Notes under the pieces: model-generated
Told to the model about the DNA's origin: nothing
Database searches by the model: none
The model's input: the letters and a program-made list of their open reading frames with translations, nothing else
Source of the DNA: Shewanella fidelis ATCC BAA-318
Lineage (GTDB): Bacteria; Pseudomonadota; Gammaproteobacteria; Enterobacterales; Shewanellaceae
Reading direction: 5' to 3'
Assembly: GCF_000518605.1 (NCBI RefSeq)
Contig: NZ_KI912460.1
Span: 253,741-317,740 of the forward strand
DNA length: 64,000 nt
Translations under genes and position numbers: made by a program
In this document: in pieces, positions 35,594-43,399 of the stretch
Position numbering within the stretch: position 1 is the stretch's first letter
Layout of the letters: the number at the start of each line of letters is the position of its first letter

Positions 35594-36256
35594 ATGAAAG
35601 ATATGACGCAACAGTCCGTGTATAGCAGACCAATCGTTGAGGTTAATAAACTGCTAAAAAACACATATATGCTACTCTCAATGACGCTTGCATTTTCAGC
35701 AGTATGTGCTGGACTAGCAATGGCACTGGCTATCAGTCCAATGATGTCACTTGGGTTATCAATCGGTAGTTTAGTATTGTTATTTGTGACTCTACGTAAA
35801 TCAGATTCAAGTGCGGGGATCTTCTGGGTATTTGCATTTACCGGTATGCAAGGTGCGTCATTAGGTTACATTCTTAACCACTACGCAGGCATGGCCAATG
35901 GCCCGCAGTTAATCATGCAAGCGTTAGGTTTAACTTCAGTTATCTTCATCGCACTTTCAGGTTATGCGGTTACGACTAAGAAAGACTTCTCATTTATGCG
36001 TGGCTTCTTAATCGCCGGCCTAGTTATTATGGTTGTGGGTTTACTTGTAAACTTGTTCCTTGGTAATGGCATGGTGTTTATGGCACTAAACGCAGGTATT
36101 GCGCTATTGATGACAGGTTTCATTCTTTACGATACAAGCAACATTGTTAATGGTGGCGAAACCAACTACATTCGCGCTACGATTGCTTTATACCTAGATT
36201 TCTTAAACTTGTTCGTTGCCCTACTACATTTAATGGGCGTTGGCGGTGATGACTAA
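35594..36256 (+). CDS. yccA: Bax inhibitor-1 family protein YccA
   Basis: A 220-aa inner-membrane protein of seven hydrophobic segments (BI-1 superfamily). In E. coli YccA modulates the FtsH protease, which is also the only characterised role. Conserved parts are NKLLKNTYMLLSMTLAFSAVCAG, FAFTGMQGASLGYIL, ALSGYAVTTKKDFSFMRGFL and the C-terminal LYDTSNIVNGGETNYIRATIALYLDFLNLFVALL. ATG 35594 gives the length of E. coli YccA (219) and has GGAG 6 nt upstream. The tus genes follow, the same order as in many gammaproteobacteria. Confidence 0.93.
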   Translation: MKDMTQQSVYSRPIVEVNKLLKNTYMLLSMTLAFSAVCAGLAMALAISPMMSLGLSIGSLVLLFVTLRKSDSSAGIFWVFAFTGMQGASLGYILNHYAGMANGPQLIMQALGLTSVIFIALSGYAVTTKKDFSFMRGFLIAGLVIMVVGLLVNLFLGNGMVFMALNAGIALLMTGFILYDTSNIVNGGETNYIRATIALYLDFLNLFVALLHLMGVGGDD

Positions 36257-36313
36257 TACCAATTAATTTTAATTGAGTTAAAATGGTCCTATTACAGGGC
36301 CATTTTTTTTTCC

Positions 36314-36703
36314 ATGAGCAAATTTATTATTCAGGTCAACTCAGCCCCTTACGGCAATGGAGCGAGTTTTAATGCCTACCAGTTCGCGAAAGCAGCTTTG
36401 GCTAGCGGACACACTATTGATAAGGTTTTTTTCTATCAAGACGGCGTATTGAACACCAATCATCTTAATAGCCCAGCCAGTGATGAATTTGATCTTAAAC
36501 AAGCGTGGATTGAGTTACATCAGCAATACAATATTGCACTTGTTAATTGCGTATCAGCTGCGCTACGGCGTGGTGTACTGTCAGAAGTTGAAGCAGGCGA
36601 AAACCAAGTGCAACATTGGAATATGCAACCCCCTTTTACCATGGGCGGCTTGGGTGAATTAGTCAGCGGGATCGAAAAGTCAGATAAGCTGATTTGCTTT
36701 TAG
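36314..36703 (+). CDS. tusD: Sulfurtransferase complex subunit TusD
   Basis: A 129-aa DsrE-family subunit. In the TusBCD complex it accepts persulfide sulfur from TusA and passes it to TusE for the 2-thiouridine of tRNA. The catalytic cysteine is C79 in NIALVNCVSAALRRG. FIIQVNSAPYGNGASFNAYQFAKAAL is the typical N-terminus. Length matches E. coli TusD (128). It leads the tusDCBE cluster, with tusC 19 bp downstream. Confidence 0.95.
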   Translation: MSKFIIQVNSAPYGNGASFNAYQFAKAALASGHTIDKVFFYQDGVLNTNHLNSPASDEFDLKQAWIELHQQYNIALVNCVSAALRRGVLSEVEAGENQVQHWNMQPPFTMGGLGELVSGIEKSDKLICF

Positions 36704-36722
36704 CTTTAGCCAGTGAGTGTTT

Positions 36723-37079
36723 ATGAAAAAGTTATGTATAGTGTTTAAGCAAGCACCCCACGGCACAGCCCACGGTCGTGAAGGCCTAGACTTTGCGTTA
36801 TTAAGTGCAAGTTTCGAACAAGAGGTAAGTTTAGTATTTACCGGAGAAGGATTATTAACCTTACTTAAAGAGCAAGATCCAGAATCTATTGGTTGCAAAG
36901 ATTACATATCAACCCTAGGCGCGTTAGGCTTGTATGATATTGATACAGTACTTGTTTGCCAGGAGTCGATGCATGAATTTAATTTGCAGCAAAACGACCT
37001 GCGTATTCCAGCATTAGTATCCTCAGCTGAAGAGATAGCTGCACATTTTGATCATGTCGATGAGGTGATGGTTTTTTAA
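36723..37079 (+). CDS. tusC: Sulfurtransferase complex subunit TusC
   Basis: A 118-aa DsrF-like subunit of the TusBCD hexamer, with the family pattern KKLCIVFKQAPHGTAHGREGLDFALLSASFEQEVSLVFTGEGL and LGLYDIDTVLVCQESM. It provides structural support rather than the transferring cysteine. ATG 36723 is preferred over an in-frame GTG 6 bp upstream. Its last base is shared with the tusB start, showing translational coupling. Confidence 0.94.
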   Translation: MKKLCIVFKQAPHGTAHGREGLDFALLSASFEQEVSLVFTGEGLLTLLKEQDPESIGCKDYISTLGALGLYDIDTVLVCQESMHEFNLQQNDLRIPALVSSAEEIAAHFDHVDEVMVF

Positions 37080-37363
37080 TGATTTTACATCTGATAAAAG
37101 ATACGCCTGCGAACAGTAGTGCATTAAACACCTGCTTGCGTTACGCACGCAAACAAACAGACTGTATTTTGCTCTCTGGCAATGCGGTAAATTGCTTGCT
37201 ACAAGCTGAGGTTTTAGCTCATTTAGCTGACTACAAAATCTATGTCTCGCAAGAAGATGTGGCTGCACGCGGGTTAACGCGGTTTTTAAAACAGATAGAG
37301 CAAGTGAACTACAGCGAGTTTGTAGCACTTAGCCTTAAGTACGATAAAGTAATTAGTTGGTAA
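37079..37363 (+). CDS. tusB: Sulfurtransferase complex subunit TusB
   Basis: A 94-aa DsrH-like subunit of TusBCD. It begins MILHLIKDTPANSSALNTCLRYARKQTDCILLSGNAVNCLL and ends with a helical stretch, like E. coli TusB (95 aa). Start overlaps the tusC stop by one base; tusE follows after 1 bp. Confidence 0.93.
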   Translation: MILHLIKDTPANSSALNTCLRYARKQTDCILLSGNAVNCLLQAEVLAHLADYKIYVSQEDVAARGLTRFLKQIEQVNYSEFVALSLKYDKVISW

Positions 37364-37364
37364 T

Positions 37365-37694
37365 ATGATTGAGTTTAACGGTAAACAAATAGAGACAGAT
37401 CATCAAGGCTATCTAAAATCTGTAAGTGATTGGAGCCCTGAACTCGCTCCAATTATTGCAGCAGAAGAAGACATTACGCTAACCGATGCCCATTGGGAAG
37501 TCGTTAACTTCGTTAGAGAGTTTTATCTCGAATTTAAAACAAGCCCAGCTATCCGGGTATTAGTTAAGGCGATTGGTCAAAAATTAGGGGAAGATAAAGG
37601 TAACTCAAAATATCTTTATACCCTCTTCCCTGTTGGACCGGCTAAACAGGCCACTAAAATCGCAGGTCTTCCTAAACCTGCGAAATGTATTTGA
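37365..37694 (+). CDS. tusE: Sulfur carrier protein TusE (DsrC family)
   Basis: A 109-aa DsrC/TusE protein that receives sulfur from TusBCD and interacts with MnmA-tRNA. The conserved swinging C-terminus is present as GLPKPAKCI, with the penultimate Cys (C108). FVREFYLEFKTSPAIRVLVKAIG is the family core. Only the single conserved cysteine is visible there, as expected for TusE rather than the two-cysteine DsrC of sulfite reduction. A terminator-like hairpin follows. Confidence 0.95.
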   Translation: MIEFNGKQIETDHQGYLKSVSDWSPELAPIIAAEEDITLTDAHWEVVNFVREFYLEFKTSPAIRVLVKAIGQKLGEDKGNSKYLYTLFPVGPAKQATKIAGLPKPAKCI

Positions 37695-37703
37695 TGTAAT
37701 AAT

Positions 37704-37726
37704 AACGCCCTCATTTGAGGGCGTTA
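37704..37726 (+). terminator. Terminator-like hairpin after tusE
   Basis: AACGCCCTC and GAGGGCGTT form a 9-bp GC-rich stem with a 4-nt loop. The downstream tract is AATATATAA, so termination is probable but not strong. Confidence 0.65.
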
Positions 37727-37765
37727 ATATATAAAAAGCACTATAAAACAGTGTTCAGCATTGCA

Positions 37766-38218
37766 TTAGTCGATTTGATTGTTAAAAGTCGCCGACTGAG
37801 CTTTATTAATCCCAAGTAATGCAGCCCCCATCACCATATAAAACAAAGAATTTGCAGACAACTCAATGTGCAACAGTGGTTGCTTTAAGTGTTGTGATAG
37901 TGCCATTGCCATAAAAAAATGGCTAATCATTGCGAACAATGGATAGATCATTAAAGTGCATGCTGCAAACTTAAGTAGCGCAGGTTTTGTTGGCGTTTGT
38001 ATATAGCGAGCCAGATTGATAAACACTGAAGCTAAAATTACGTTTTCTACTAGCTGTATTAGCGCTGCCAGTTTAATTTGGTTAACACTGGTTTTATTCA
38101 CTGAGGGGAATTCTTCTAGCAGCTCATGCAAGTAAGACTCAGGGCTAAGTAAGCCCCATAACGGGTATATGATTAGTGCCGCGCAAGCCATTATTAGAAT
38201 AGTACTGGTTATCTTCAA
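37766..38218 (-). CDS. Small four-helix membrane protein
   Basis: A 150-aa hydrophobic protein that I do not recognise. Four membrane segments are visible (about 4-24, 47-70, 82-104, 122-142), with short polar loops. The N-terminal segment is followed by PLWGLLSPESYLHELLEEFPSVNK outside or inside. It is separated from tusE by convergent orientation. No catalytic motif. Function unknown. Confidence 0.6.
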   Translation of the reverse strand: MKITSTILIMACAALIIYPLWGLLSPESYLHELLEEFPSVNKTSVNQIKLAALIQLVENVILASVFINLARYIQTPTKPALLKFAACTLMIYPLFAMISHFFMAMALSQHLKQPLLHIELSANSLFYMVMGAALLGINKAQSATFNNQID

Positions 38219-38427
38219 AGTTCCTCCTATGAACCGCTAGTACATTTCTACAATAAGACAAGGCGCTTAGATTAAGGTTCACTTAATCTAAGCTGATCAA
38301 CAATCCGGATAACCCGTCATAAGGGCAACAGTTATAGCGCCGGCAAATCAAGATGTTAGTCATATAGAGTATTTCAAACACAAAAGAACAACTCGATGGT
38401 AGCTTTAAATACTCTTCCTTATGAAGA

Positions 38428-38512
38428 TGGTCGCCGTGGCAAGACTTGAACTGATACGCCTAATTTCAATGTAGAGCGAGAGGGATTTCAAAATCACTTT
38501 GTACTAAGATAC
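38428..38512 (-). pseudogene. tRNA-Leu 3' fragment D (most diverged)
   Basis: The TGG at 38428-38430 is the CCA end. The acceptor has changed (tcgccgtggc for tacccgtggc) and the T-arm has several substitutions. There is no anticodon arm or 5' half. The tail from about 38480 is nearly identical to fragment C. Confidence 0.8.
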
Positions 38513-38542
38513 AAAAAAAGCCCCCGCTTATGCGGAGGCTTT
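38513..38542 (-). terminator. Terminator in tRNA-Leu array (1)
   Basis: AAAGCCCCCGC and GCGGAGGCTTT pair over a short loop (minor mismatch); reads into T on the minus strand. It lies between fragments C and D. Confidence 0.8.
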
Positions 38543-38547
38543 AATGA

Positions 38548-38632
38548 TGGTACCCGTGGCCAGACTTGAACTGAAACGCCTGATTTCAATGAAGAGTGCG
38601 AGGGATTTCAAAATCACTTTGTACTAAGATAC
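38548..38632 (-). pseudogene. tRNA-Leu 3' fragment C
   Basis: CCA at 38548-38550. The acceptor strand and T-arm sequence CCAGACTTGAACTG match the real tRNA except in the T stem, followed by a diverged tail shared with fragments A and D (tttcaatgaagagtgcgagg). Confidence 0.82.
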
Positions 38633-38661
38633 AAAAAAGCCCCCGCTTATGCGGAGGCTTT
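38633..38661 (-). terminator. Terminator in tRNA-Leu array (2)
   Basis: Same hairpin as at 38513-38542, between fragments B and C. Confidence 0.82.
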
Positions 38662-38666
38662 AATGA

Positions 38667-38767
38667 TGGTACCCGTGGCCAGACTTGAACTGGCACGCTT
38701 ATTCAGCGAGACCGATCTTATTAAAAGTAATCCCTTGTGCTTTAGCGCAACTCAAATGATCAGATAC
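38667..38767 (-). pseudogene. tRNA-Leu 3' fragment B (best preserved)
   Basis: 38667-38710 is identical to 38927-38970 of tRNA-Leu: CCA, acceptor, T arm and part of the variable arm. Beyond that it diverges but retains ATCCCTTGTG. The 5' acceptor strand is lacking, so it cannot fold as a full tRNA. Confidence 0.85.
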
Positions 38768-38796
38768 AAAAAAGCCCCCGCATATGCAGAGGCTTT
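38768..38796 (-). terminator. Terminator in tRNA-Leu array (3)
   Basis: Same family of hairpin with compensating and non-compensating changes (GCATATGCAGAGGC), between fragments A and B. Confidence 0.78.
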
Positions 38797-38801
38797 AATG
38801 A

Positions 38802-38879
38802 TGGTACCCGTGGCCAGACTTGAACTGACACGCCTAATTTCAATGAAGAGTGCGAGGGATTTTACTTTAATTCAGACGT
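38802..38879 (-). pseudogene. tRNA-Leu 3' fragment A (proximal)
   Basis: CCA at 38802-38804 with intact acceptor 3' strand; T stem altered (GACACGCC for GGCACGCT); tail as in C and D. Confidence 0.82.
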
Positions 38880-38905
38880 AAAAAAACCAGCTCGATGGCT
38901 GGTTT
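38880..38905 (-). terminator. Terminator of the tRNA Gly-Cys-Leu operon
   Basis: AAACCAGC and GCTGGTTT pair over 6 nt and run into seven Ts on the minus strand, 22 nt after the tRNA-Leu CCA. Confidence 0.85.
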
Positions 38906-38926
38906 AAATACTCTTCTTTGAGAAGA

Positions 38927-39012
38927 TGGTACCCGTGGCCAGACTTGAACTGGCACGCTTATTCAGCGAGGGATTTTAAATCCCTTGTGTCTACCGATTC
39001 CACCACACGGGC
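38927..39012 (-). tRNA. tRNA-Leu (anticodon UAA)
   Basis: An 86-nt class II tRNA with encoded CCA. 5' GCCCGTG pairs with CACGGGT, the D arm has TGGTGGAATCGGTAGACAC, the anticodon stem GGGAT/ATCCC encloses the loop holding TAA, a long variable arm TCGCTGAATAAGCGT and T arm CCAGTTCAAGTCTGG follow. Last tRNA of the operon. Confidence 0.95.
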
Positions 39013-39122
39013 AAACTCTTTGATTTTGATGATACGTACTGTCGGTATCAATACTGCTCGTTCTTGTTGAAGAAACAAAGCTCACCAAATTCTTGTTCTG
39101 TCTTCATAAACACTTAAGTTTA

Positions 39123-39196
39123 TGGAGGCGCGACCCGGAGTCGAACCGAGATCGACGGATTTGCAATCCGCAGCATAGCCATTCTGCCATCGCGCC
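39123..39196 (-). tRNA. tRNA-Cys (anticodon GCA)
   Basis: A 74-nt tRNA with encoded CCA. GGCGCGA pairs with TCGCGCC; the anticodon loop is TTGCAAA (GCA). Second gene of the operon after tRNA-Gly. Confidence 0.95.
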
Positions 39197-39209
39197 ATTT
39201 TGATTAAAT

Positions 39210-39285
39210 TGGAGCGACATATCGGGTTCGAACCGATGACCTATACCTTGGCAAGGTATCGCTCTACCAACTGAGCTAATGTCGC
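39210..39285 (-). tRNA. tRNA-Gly (anticodon GCC)
   Basis: A 76-nt tRNA with encoded CCA. GCGACAT pairs with ATGTCGC; the anticodon arm ACCTTGCCAAGGT carries GCC. First gene of the operon, 13 bp before tRNA-Cys. The gene order Gly-Cys-Leu equals E. coli glyW-cysT-leuZ. Confidence 0.95.
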
Positions 39286-39592
39286 CTTTCAATCTAAGTT
39301 AATCAAGTAGACGCTTAGTTCGCTTCCCCTTGACTACGGAATGGCATTCTACCGATTTGCTCATCAGAGTCAATCATAGAAAACCATTTTTATGTTTGTT
39401 TGCCGCATAATTCATCAAAAACAACTAAGCCGCTTATTTTTCCTGCTTTTTCGTAGTTCTGCTGCTCGTGGCTTATTGATGCTCTCCCCTGTTTGCTGAA
39501 AAAGGCAGACGGATTTATATAAAGCAGCAATAAAAAGCCTCTTATAATTAAAAGGCTTTTATCGATTTGTACAAATAACTAACTAAGCTTAT

Positions 39593-41029
39593 TTATGCAA
39601 CAGGTAGTGACTGGTAGTTTAGGTTAAGCATTTTTTGCATAACACCTACAACCTGACAGCTATAGCCAAACTCGTTGTCATACCATACATAAAGAATTGT
39701 ACGGTTGCCTTCAGCAATGGTTGCCTGTGAATCAAGAACACCTGCGTAACGAGAGCCAACTAAGTCACTCGATACGATTTCAGTTGAGTCAGTGTAATCG
39801 ATTTGGTTTTGTAGATCTGATTGCAACGCCATATCTTTTAGATATTCGTTCATTTCGTGCTTATTCGTTTCACCCTCAAGGTTTAGGCTAATAATTGCCA
39901 TAGACACATTAGGTGTTGGAACACGAATAGCGTTACCGGTTAGCTTACCTTCAAGTACTGGTAATGCTTTAGATACCGCTTTAGCTGCGCCGGTTTCAGT
40001 GATAACCATGTTGAGTGGTGCACTACGACCGCGACGATCTGCTTTGTGATAGTTATCAATTAAGTTTTGGTCATTGGTATACGAATGGATCGTTTCAACG
40101 TGGCCATTAACGATAACGTACTTATCATTTACTGCTTTTAAGATAGGAGTAATTGCGTTAGTGGTACAACTTGCAGCAGATACGATCTTATCTTCGTCAA
40201 GAATATCTGACTCATTCACACCGTATACAACATTCTTAATCGCACCCTTTGCAGGTGCTGTTAGTAGCACTTTGCTCGCGCCTGGTGATTTCAGATGTAA
40301 ACCTAAGCCATCTTCATCTTTCCAGATCCCGGTATTATCAACAACTAATGCGTTTGAGATACCAAACTTAGTGTAATCTACTTCATCTGGAGAGTTGGCA
40401 TAAATCACTTGAATGTATGTGCCGTTAGCGATGATAGCGTTGTTTTCTTCATCGACTTCCACAGAACCATTGAAAGGTCCGTGTACTGAATCGCGACGTA
40501 ATAAACTAGCACGCTTTTCCAAATCACCTTTACGACCGCCACGTAGAACGATTGCGCGTAGGCGTAGTTTATTGCTGACACCTGTTCTTTCGATTAATAG
40601 GCGAGCAAGTAAACGGCCAATACGTCCAAAACCATAAAGTACGACATCTCTTGCTTCTTCAGTATCTTCATGACTGATTGCATCAGCAAGTTCGCGGCTC
40701 ATGTATGCTTCGATTTGGCTCGCATCGGCATATTCGCGCCAGTAGTTAACAGCGAGTTTGCCGATATCGACTTTACACTGTTTTACCGCTAACTTACTTA
40801 AAGCCTCAACAAATGGGAAGCTTTCACGTAATCTTAGTTTTTCACCAACATGGCGACGCACTAAACGGTGCGATTTGATGATTTCGATAGTAGAAGCATT
40901 TAGTAGCGGTTTGCCATAGACGACAACTTCTACACCTTGGTTACGGTATAGTTTACCAAGTAACGGCTGCATTGCTTCAGCCATTTCGAAACGTTCTTGC
41001 CAACTTTGTAGGTGTTTATCAGCGCTCAT
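39593..41029 (-). CDS. Glyceraldehyde-3-phosphate dehydrogenase, long form with N-terminal extension
   Basis: A 478-aa GAPDH homologue. Residues 1-125 form an extra helical region not found in classical GAPDH (LQSWQERFEMAEAMQPLLGKLYRNQGVEVVVYGKPLL). The NAD-binding start is VVLYGFGRIGRLLARLLIERTG (about 130-150), the catalytic Cys is C288 in SAASCTTNAITP, and the His lies in VETIHSYTNDQNLIDNYHKADRRGRSAPLNMV. This long form is known from Shewanella, Vibrio and others beside a normal gapA, but its direction and cofactor preference are unclear. ATG 41029 with AGGA 7 nt upstream is used; the ORF could extend upstream to 41146. Confidence 0.88.
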   Translation of the reverse strand: MSADKHLQSWQERFEMAEAMQPLLGKLYRNQGVEVVVYGKPLLNASTIEIIKSHRLVRRHVGEKLRLRESFPFVEALSKLAVKQCKVDIGKLAVNYWREYADASQIEAYMSRELADAISHEDTEEARDVVLYGFGRIGRLLARLLIERTGVSNKLRLRAIVLRGGRKGDLEKRASLLRRDSVHGPFNGSVEVDEENNAIIANGTYIQVIYANSPDEVDYTKFGISNALVVDNTGIWKDEDGLGLHLKSPGASKVLLTAPAKGAIKNVVYGVNESDILDEDKIVSAASCTTNAITPILKAVNDKYVIVNGHVETIHSYTNDQNLIDNYHKADRRGRSAPLNMVITETGAAKAVSKALPVLEGKLTGNAIRVPTPNVSMAIISLNLEGETNKHEMNEYLKDMALQSDLQNQIDYTDSTEIVSSDLVGSRYAGVLDSQATIAEGNRTILYVWYDNEFGYSCQVVGVMQKMLNLNYQSLPVA

Positions 41030-41232
41030 TAACAGATCCTTTATCTCACTTTTCCGATTAAAATTCAGAAATGTTTGAGTAACAAAAAGAAAAGACCAAT
41101 AATCTAGTGTTATGTAGGGTGTCTTTCCCCGTTTGGTCGGCGCCATTGTAATGAAAAGTTAGCTGTCAGGCTAGTCAGAAATTTTCTGTAACGCTGTAAT
41201 TTTATTAGATAATTTTACGCTCGGAGTCGAGT

Positions 41233-42084
41233 TTGAATAAAAATTTTGTAATGTTTACATCATTTTTAGGATTTGTCGGTTTTTTTGGCCTTTTAGGCTG
41301 TGAAGGCCCCTCAAATACTCAGGTTATTTGTAACAAAAATCCTGAACTTTGTGCAGATTTGCATAAAGATAGTTGGTGTAGATTCGAAAAAGGCGACCTA
41401 ATTCGCAACCGATATAAGTTAAAAATCACACCAGAGCCTTCAGGCAAGCTAATTTATGACCAATTAGTGTACCTTGAAGATTACAACAAATGTGTCGAAT
41501 TGGCCGCCGGTGTCCAGCATATATTACACCCAGAGCGCACCAACGACAGAGCCAGAGCATTTGGCTTAAGTTCGCAAACATTATTTGAATTACAGCAAAC
41601 CACTAAAGGCAGTAACGACCCTCACCTCGCCTATTATCACTGGTCACGTTTTAATGACGTAAAAGCAGGAGATATTTTTTTTGCGGCCGAAAAAGCAGGC
41701 ACGATAAAAGATGTCGAACTTATCGCGCAGCTTGCTGCTTATTACCTTAGAATTAACCCTGCAAAAGCTAAGGCGCTTTATGCTCAAGCACTAAATGGCA
41801 GTAACAAGGATAATTTCCAGCCTGATTGGTTGTTAGCGTTAGCGACACTTTACCGTAATGAGAATAATCAAGAAGTTGAATACTGGTTATCAATGACTAA
41901 TATTTTGATGACCGATGCAAAATATACTGAATCACAAATGTTAGCCTTAGTTAAAGGCAATAGAAAATTACAGCAAAAACTCGATAAAGATGCGAATGAG
42001 TTAGCCAGCTTATTGGCTGCTGGAAATTATCAGCAAAGTAAGCTAAAAATGTTGCTGGATAAAGAAACAAACTTGGCAGGATAA
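41233..42084 (+). CDS. DUF2989 family lipoprotein
   Basis: A 283-aa lipoprotein. The signal peptide MNKNFVMFTSFLGFVGFFG leads to a lipobox LLGC (C23). The mature part has Cys pairs near the N-terminus (QVICNKNPELCADLHKDSWC) and a helical, Sel1/TPR-like C-terminus (AQLAAYYLRINPAKAKALYAQALNG). The TTG start at 41233 has GGAG 6 nt upstream, and without it the signal peptide would be too short. Found between the two GAPDH genes as in Shewanella. Function unknown. Confidence 0.78.
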   Translation: MNKNFVMFTSFLGFVGFFGLLGCEGPSNTQVICNKNPELCADLHKDSWCRFEKGDLIRNRYKLKITPEPSGKLIYDQLVYLEDYNKCVELAAGVQHILHPERTNDRARAFGLSSQTLFELQQTTKGSNDPHLAYYHWSRFNDVKAGDIFFAAEKAGTIKDVELIAQLAAYYLRINPAKAKALYAQALNGSNKDNFQPDWLLALATLYRNENNQEVEYWLSMTNILMTDAKYTESQMLALVKGNRKLQQKLDKDANELASLLAAGNYQQSKLKMLLDKETNLAG

Positions 42085-42293
42085 ACACATTTAGTTCTAA
42101 GCTAATAGCGTGTACTACATCAAGCAAATGAATAAATTGTGTTCAATTCGCGTAAAATCGAGAGATGTGTAAAAAAATTACTTAATATATTGCCATAATT
42201 GGCCTTTTATCAGCGATAAAACTTGACGAAGGCTGTCAATTTGGTAATTTTACTACCAGATCCTATTTAAAACATTTACCTGAGGGATATGAG

Positions 42294-43304
42294 ATGACTA
42301 TCCGAGTTGCAATTAACGGCTATGGCCGTATCGGCCGCAATGTTCTACGTGCTCTATACGAAAGCGAAAAGAACTATCCTATCAAGATTGTTGCACTTAA
42401 TGATTTAGGCGATGCATCGATCAATGCTCATTTAACTAAATATGACTCTGTACATGGTCGTTTCAACGCTAAAGTTGAACACGCTGACGATGCCATTTTT
42501 GTTAACGAAGACAAAATTCTCACCTTCCAAGAGCGCGATCCTTCAAAGTTACCTTGGAAAGAACTAGAAGTTGACGTTGTATTTGAATGTACAGGTATCT
42601 TTACTTCTAAAGAGTCTGTTCAATCACACTTAGACGCTGGTGCTAAAAAAGTAATTATCTCAGCTCCTGGTAAAAATGTTGATGCAACTGTTGTTTACGG
42701 TGTAAATAACGATCTGATCACCAGCGACATGACTGTGATCTCTAACGCATCTTGTACCACTAACTGTCTTGCGCCATTTGCTAAGCCATTAAACGATGAA
42801 ATTGGTATTGAATCAGGTCTAATGACTACGATTCACGCTTATACTAATGATCAGCGCCTATCAGACGTTTACCACACAGACTTACGTCGTGCCCGTGCAG
42901 CGGCGATGTCAATGATCCCAACAAAAACTGGTGCAGCAGCTGCAGTTGGTTTAGTTGTTCCTGAGTTAGCTGGTAAATTCGACGGTATGGCTGTTCGCGT
43001 TCCAACAGTAAACGTGTCACTGGTTGACCTATCGTTTGTTGCTGCACGTGATACCACTGTAGAAGAAGTTAATGCAATCATCGAGAAAGCAGCTTCAGTA
43101 GCACCGTTAAGTGAAGTATTGGCTGTTAACCACGAGCCTTTAGTGTCTATCGACTTTAACCATAACCCATTCTCTTCTAACTTCGACGCAACACAAACTC
43201 GTGTTAATGGTCGCCTAGTTAAAGTGATGGCTTGGTACGACAACGAATGGGGCTTCAGTAACCGTATGCTTGATAACGCGGTTGCATTAATGACAGCGAA
43301 GTAA
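42294..43304 (+). CDS. gapA: Glyceraldehyde-3-phosphate dehydrogenase type I
   Basis: A 336-aa glycolytic GAPDH: NAD-dependent oxidation of glyceraldehyde-3-phosphate to 1,3-bisphosphoglycerate in the cytoplasm. The dinucleotide fold is VAINGYGRIGRNVLRAL, the NAD-selecting Asp is in IVALNDLGD, the active Cys is C154 in SNASCTTNCLAP, and the His is in TTIHAYTNDQ. LRRARAAAMSMIPTKTGAAAAVG is typical of type I GAPDH rather than erythrose-4-phosphate dehydrogenase. The ribosome site is GAGGGA. A strong terminator follows. Confidence 0.95.
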   Translation: MTIRVAINGYGRIGRNVLRALYESEKNYPIKIVALNDLGDASINAHLTKYDSVHGRFNAKVEHADDAIFVNEDKILTFQERDPSKLPWKELEVDVVFECTGIFTSKESVQSHLDAGAKKVIISAPGKNVDATVVYGVNNDLITSDMTVISNASCTTNCLAPFAKPLNDEIGIESGLMTTIHAYTNDQRLSDVYHTDLRRARAAAMSMIPTKTGAAAAVGLVVPELAGKFDGMAVRVPTVNVSLVDLSFVAARDTTVEEVNAIIEKAASVAPLSEVLAVNHEPLVSIDFNHNPFSSNFDATQTRVNGRLVKVMAWYDNEWGFSNRMLDNAVALMTAK

Positions 43305-43323
43305 TTCGTTAGCTATATAAGAT

Positions 43324-43350
43324 AAAGCCCAGTTTTTACTGGGCTTTTTT
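43324..43350 (+). terminator. Rho-independent terminator of gapA
   Basis: AAAGCCCAGT and ACTGGGCTTT pair over 4 nt followed by T residues. Confidence 0.9.
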
Positions 43351-43399
43351 GTGTCCGACATTGAGAAAATTGTAAAAACTGACAAGTTCTCTTTCTCGT

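Larger units (their letters stand above)
38389..38930 (-). repeat. Degenerate array of tRNA-Leu 3' fragments, each with a terminator
   Basis: Downstream of tRNA-Leu (minus strand) four truncated copies of its 3' part (T arm, acceptor, CCA) occur with CCA ends at 38802, 38667, 38548 and 38428, a period of 119-135 bp. Each is separated by a GC-rich hairpin with T tract. The unit with CCA at 38667-38669 keeps 44 nt identical to tRNA-Leu. The outer edge (38389-38430) repeats, in degenerate form, the spacer after the real tRNA (38889-38930), so the array arose by tandem duplication of tRNA 3' end plus terminator. Confidence 0.88.

Noticed and set aside
38428..38879. Additional functional tRNA-Leu genes
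   Set aside because: All four copies lack the 5' acceptor strand, D arm and anticodon arm, so they cannot fold as complete tRNAs.
38663..38881. Open reading frames on the + strand through the tRNA-Leu array with repeated peptide MMVPVARLEL
   Set aside because: These are antisense readings of the repeated tRNA fragments; no ribosome site, and the repeat structure explains the apparent peptide repeats.
42294..43304. Erythrose-4-phosphate dehydrogenase (epd)
   Set aside because: The sequence has type I GAPDH features (ALNDLGD, MSMIPTKTGAAAAVG) and no pgk/fba neighbours typical of epd.
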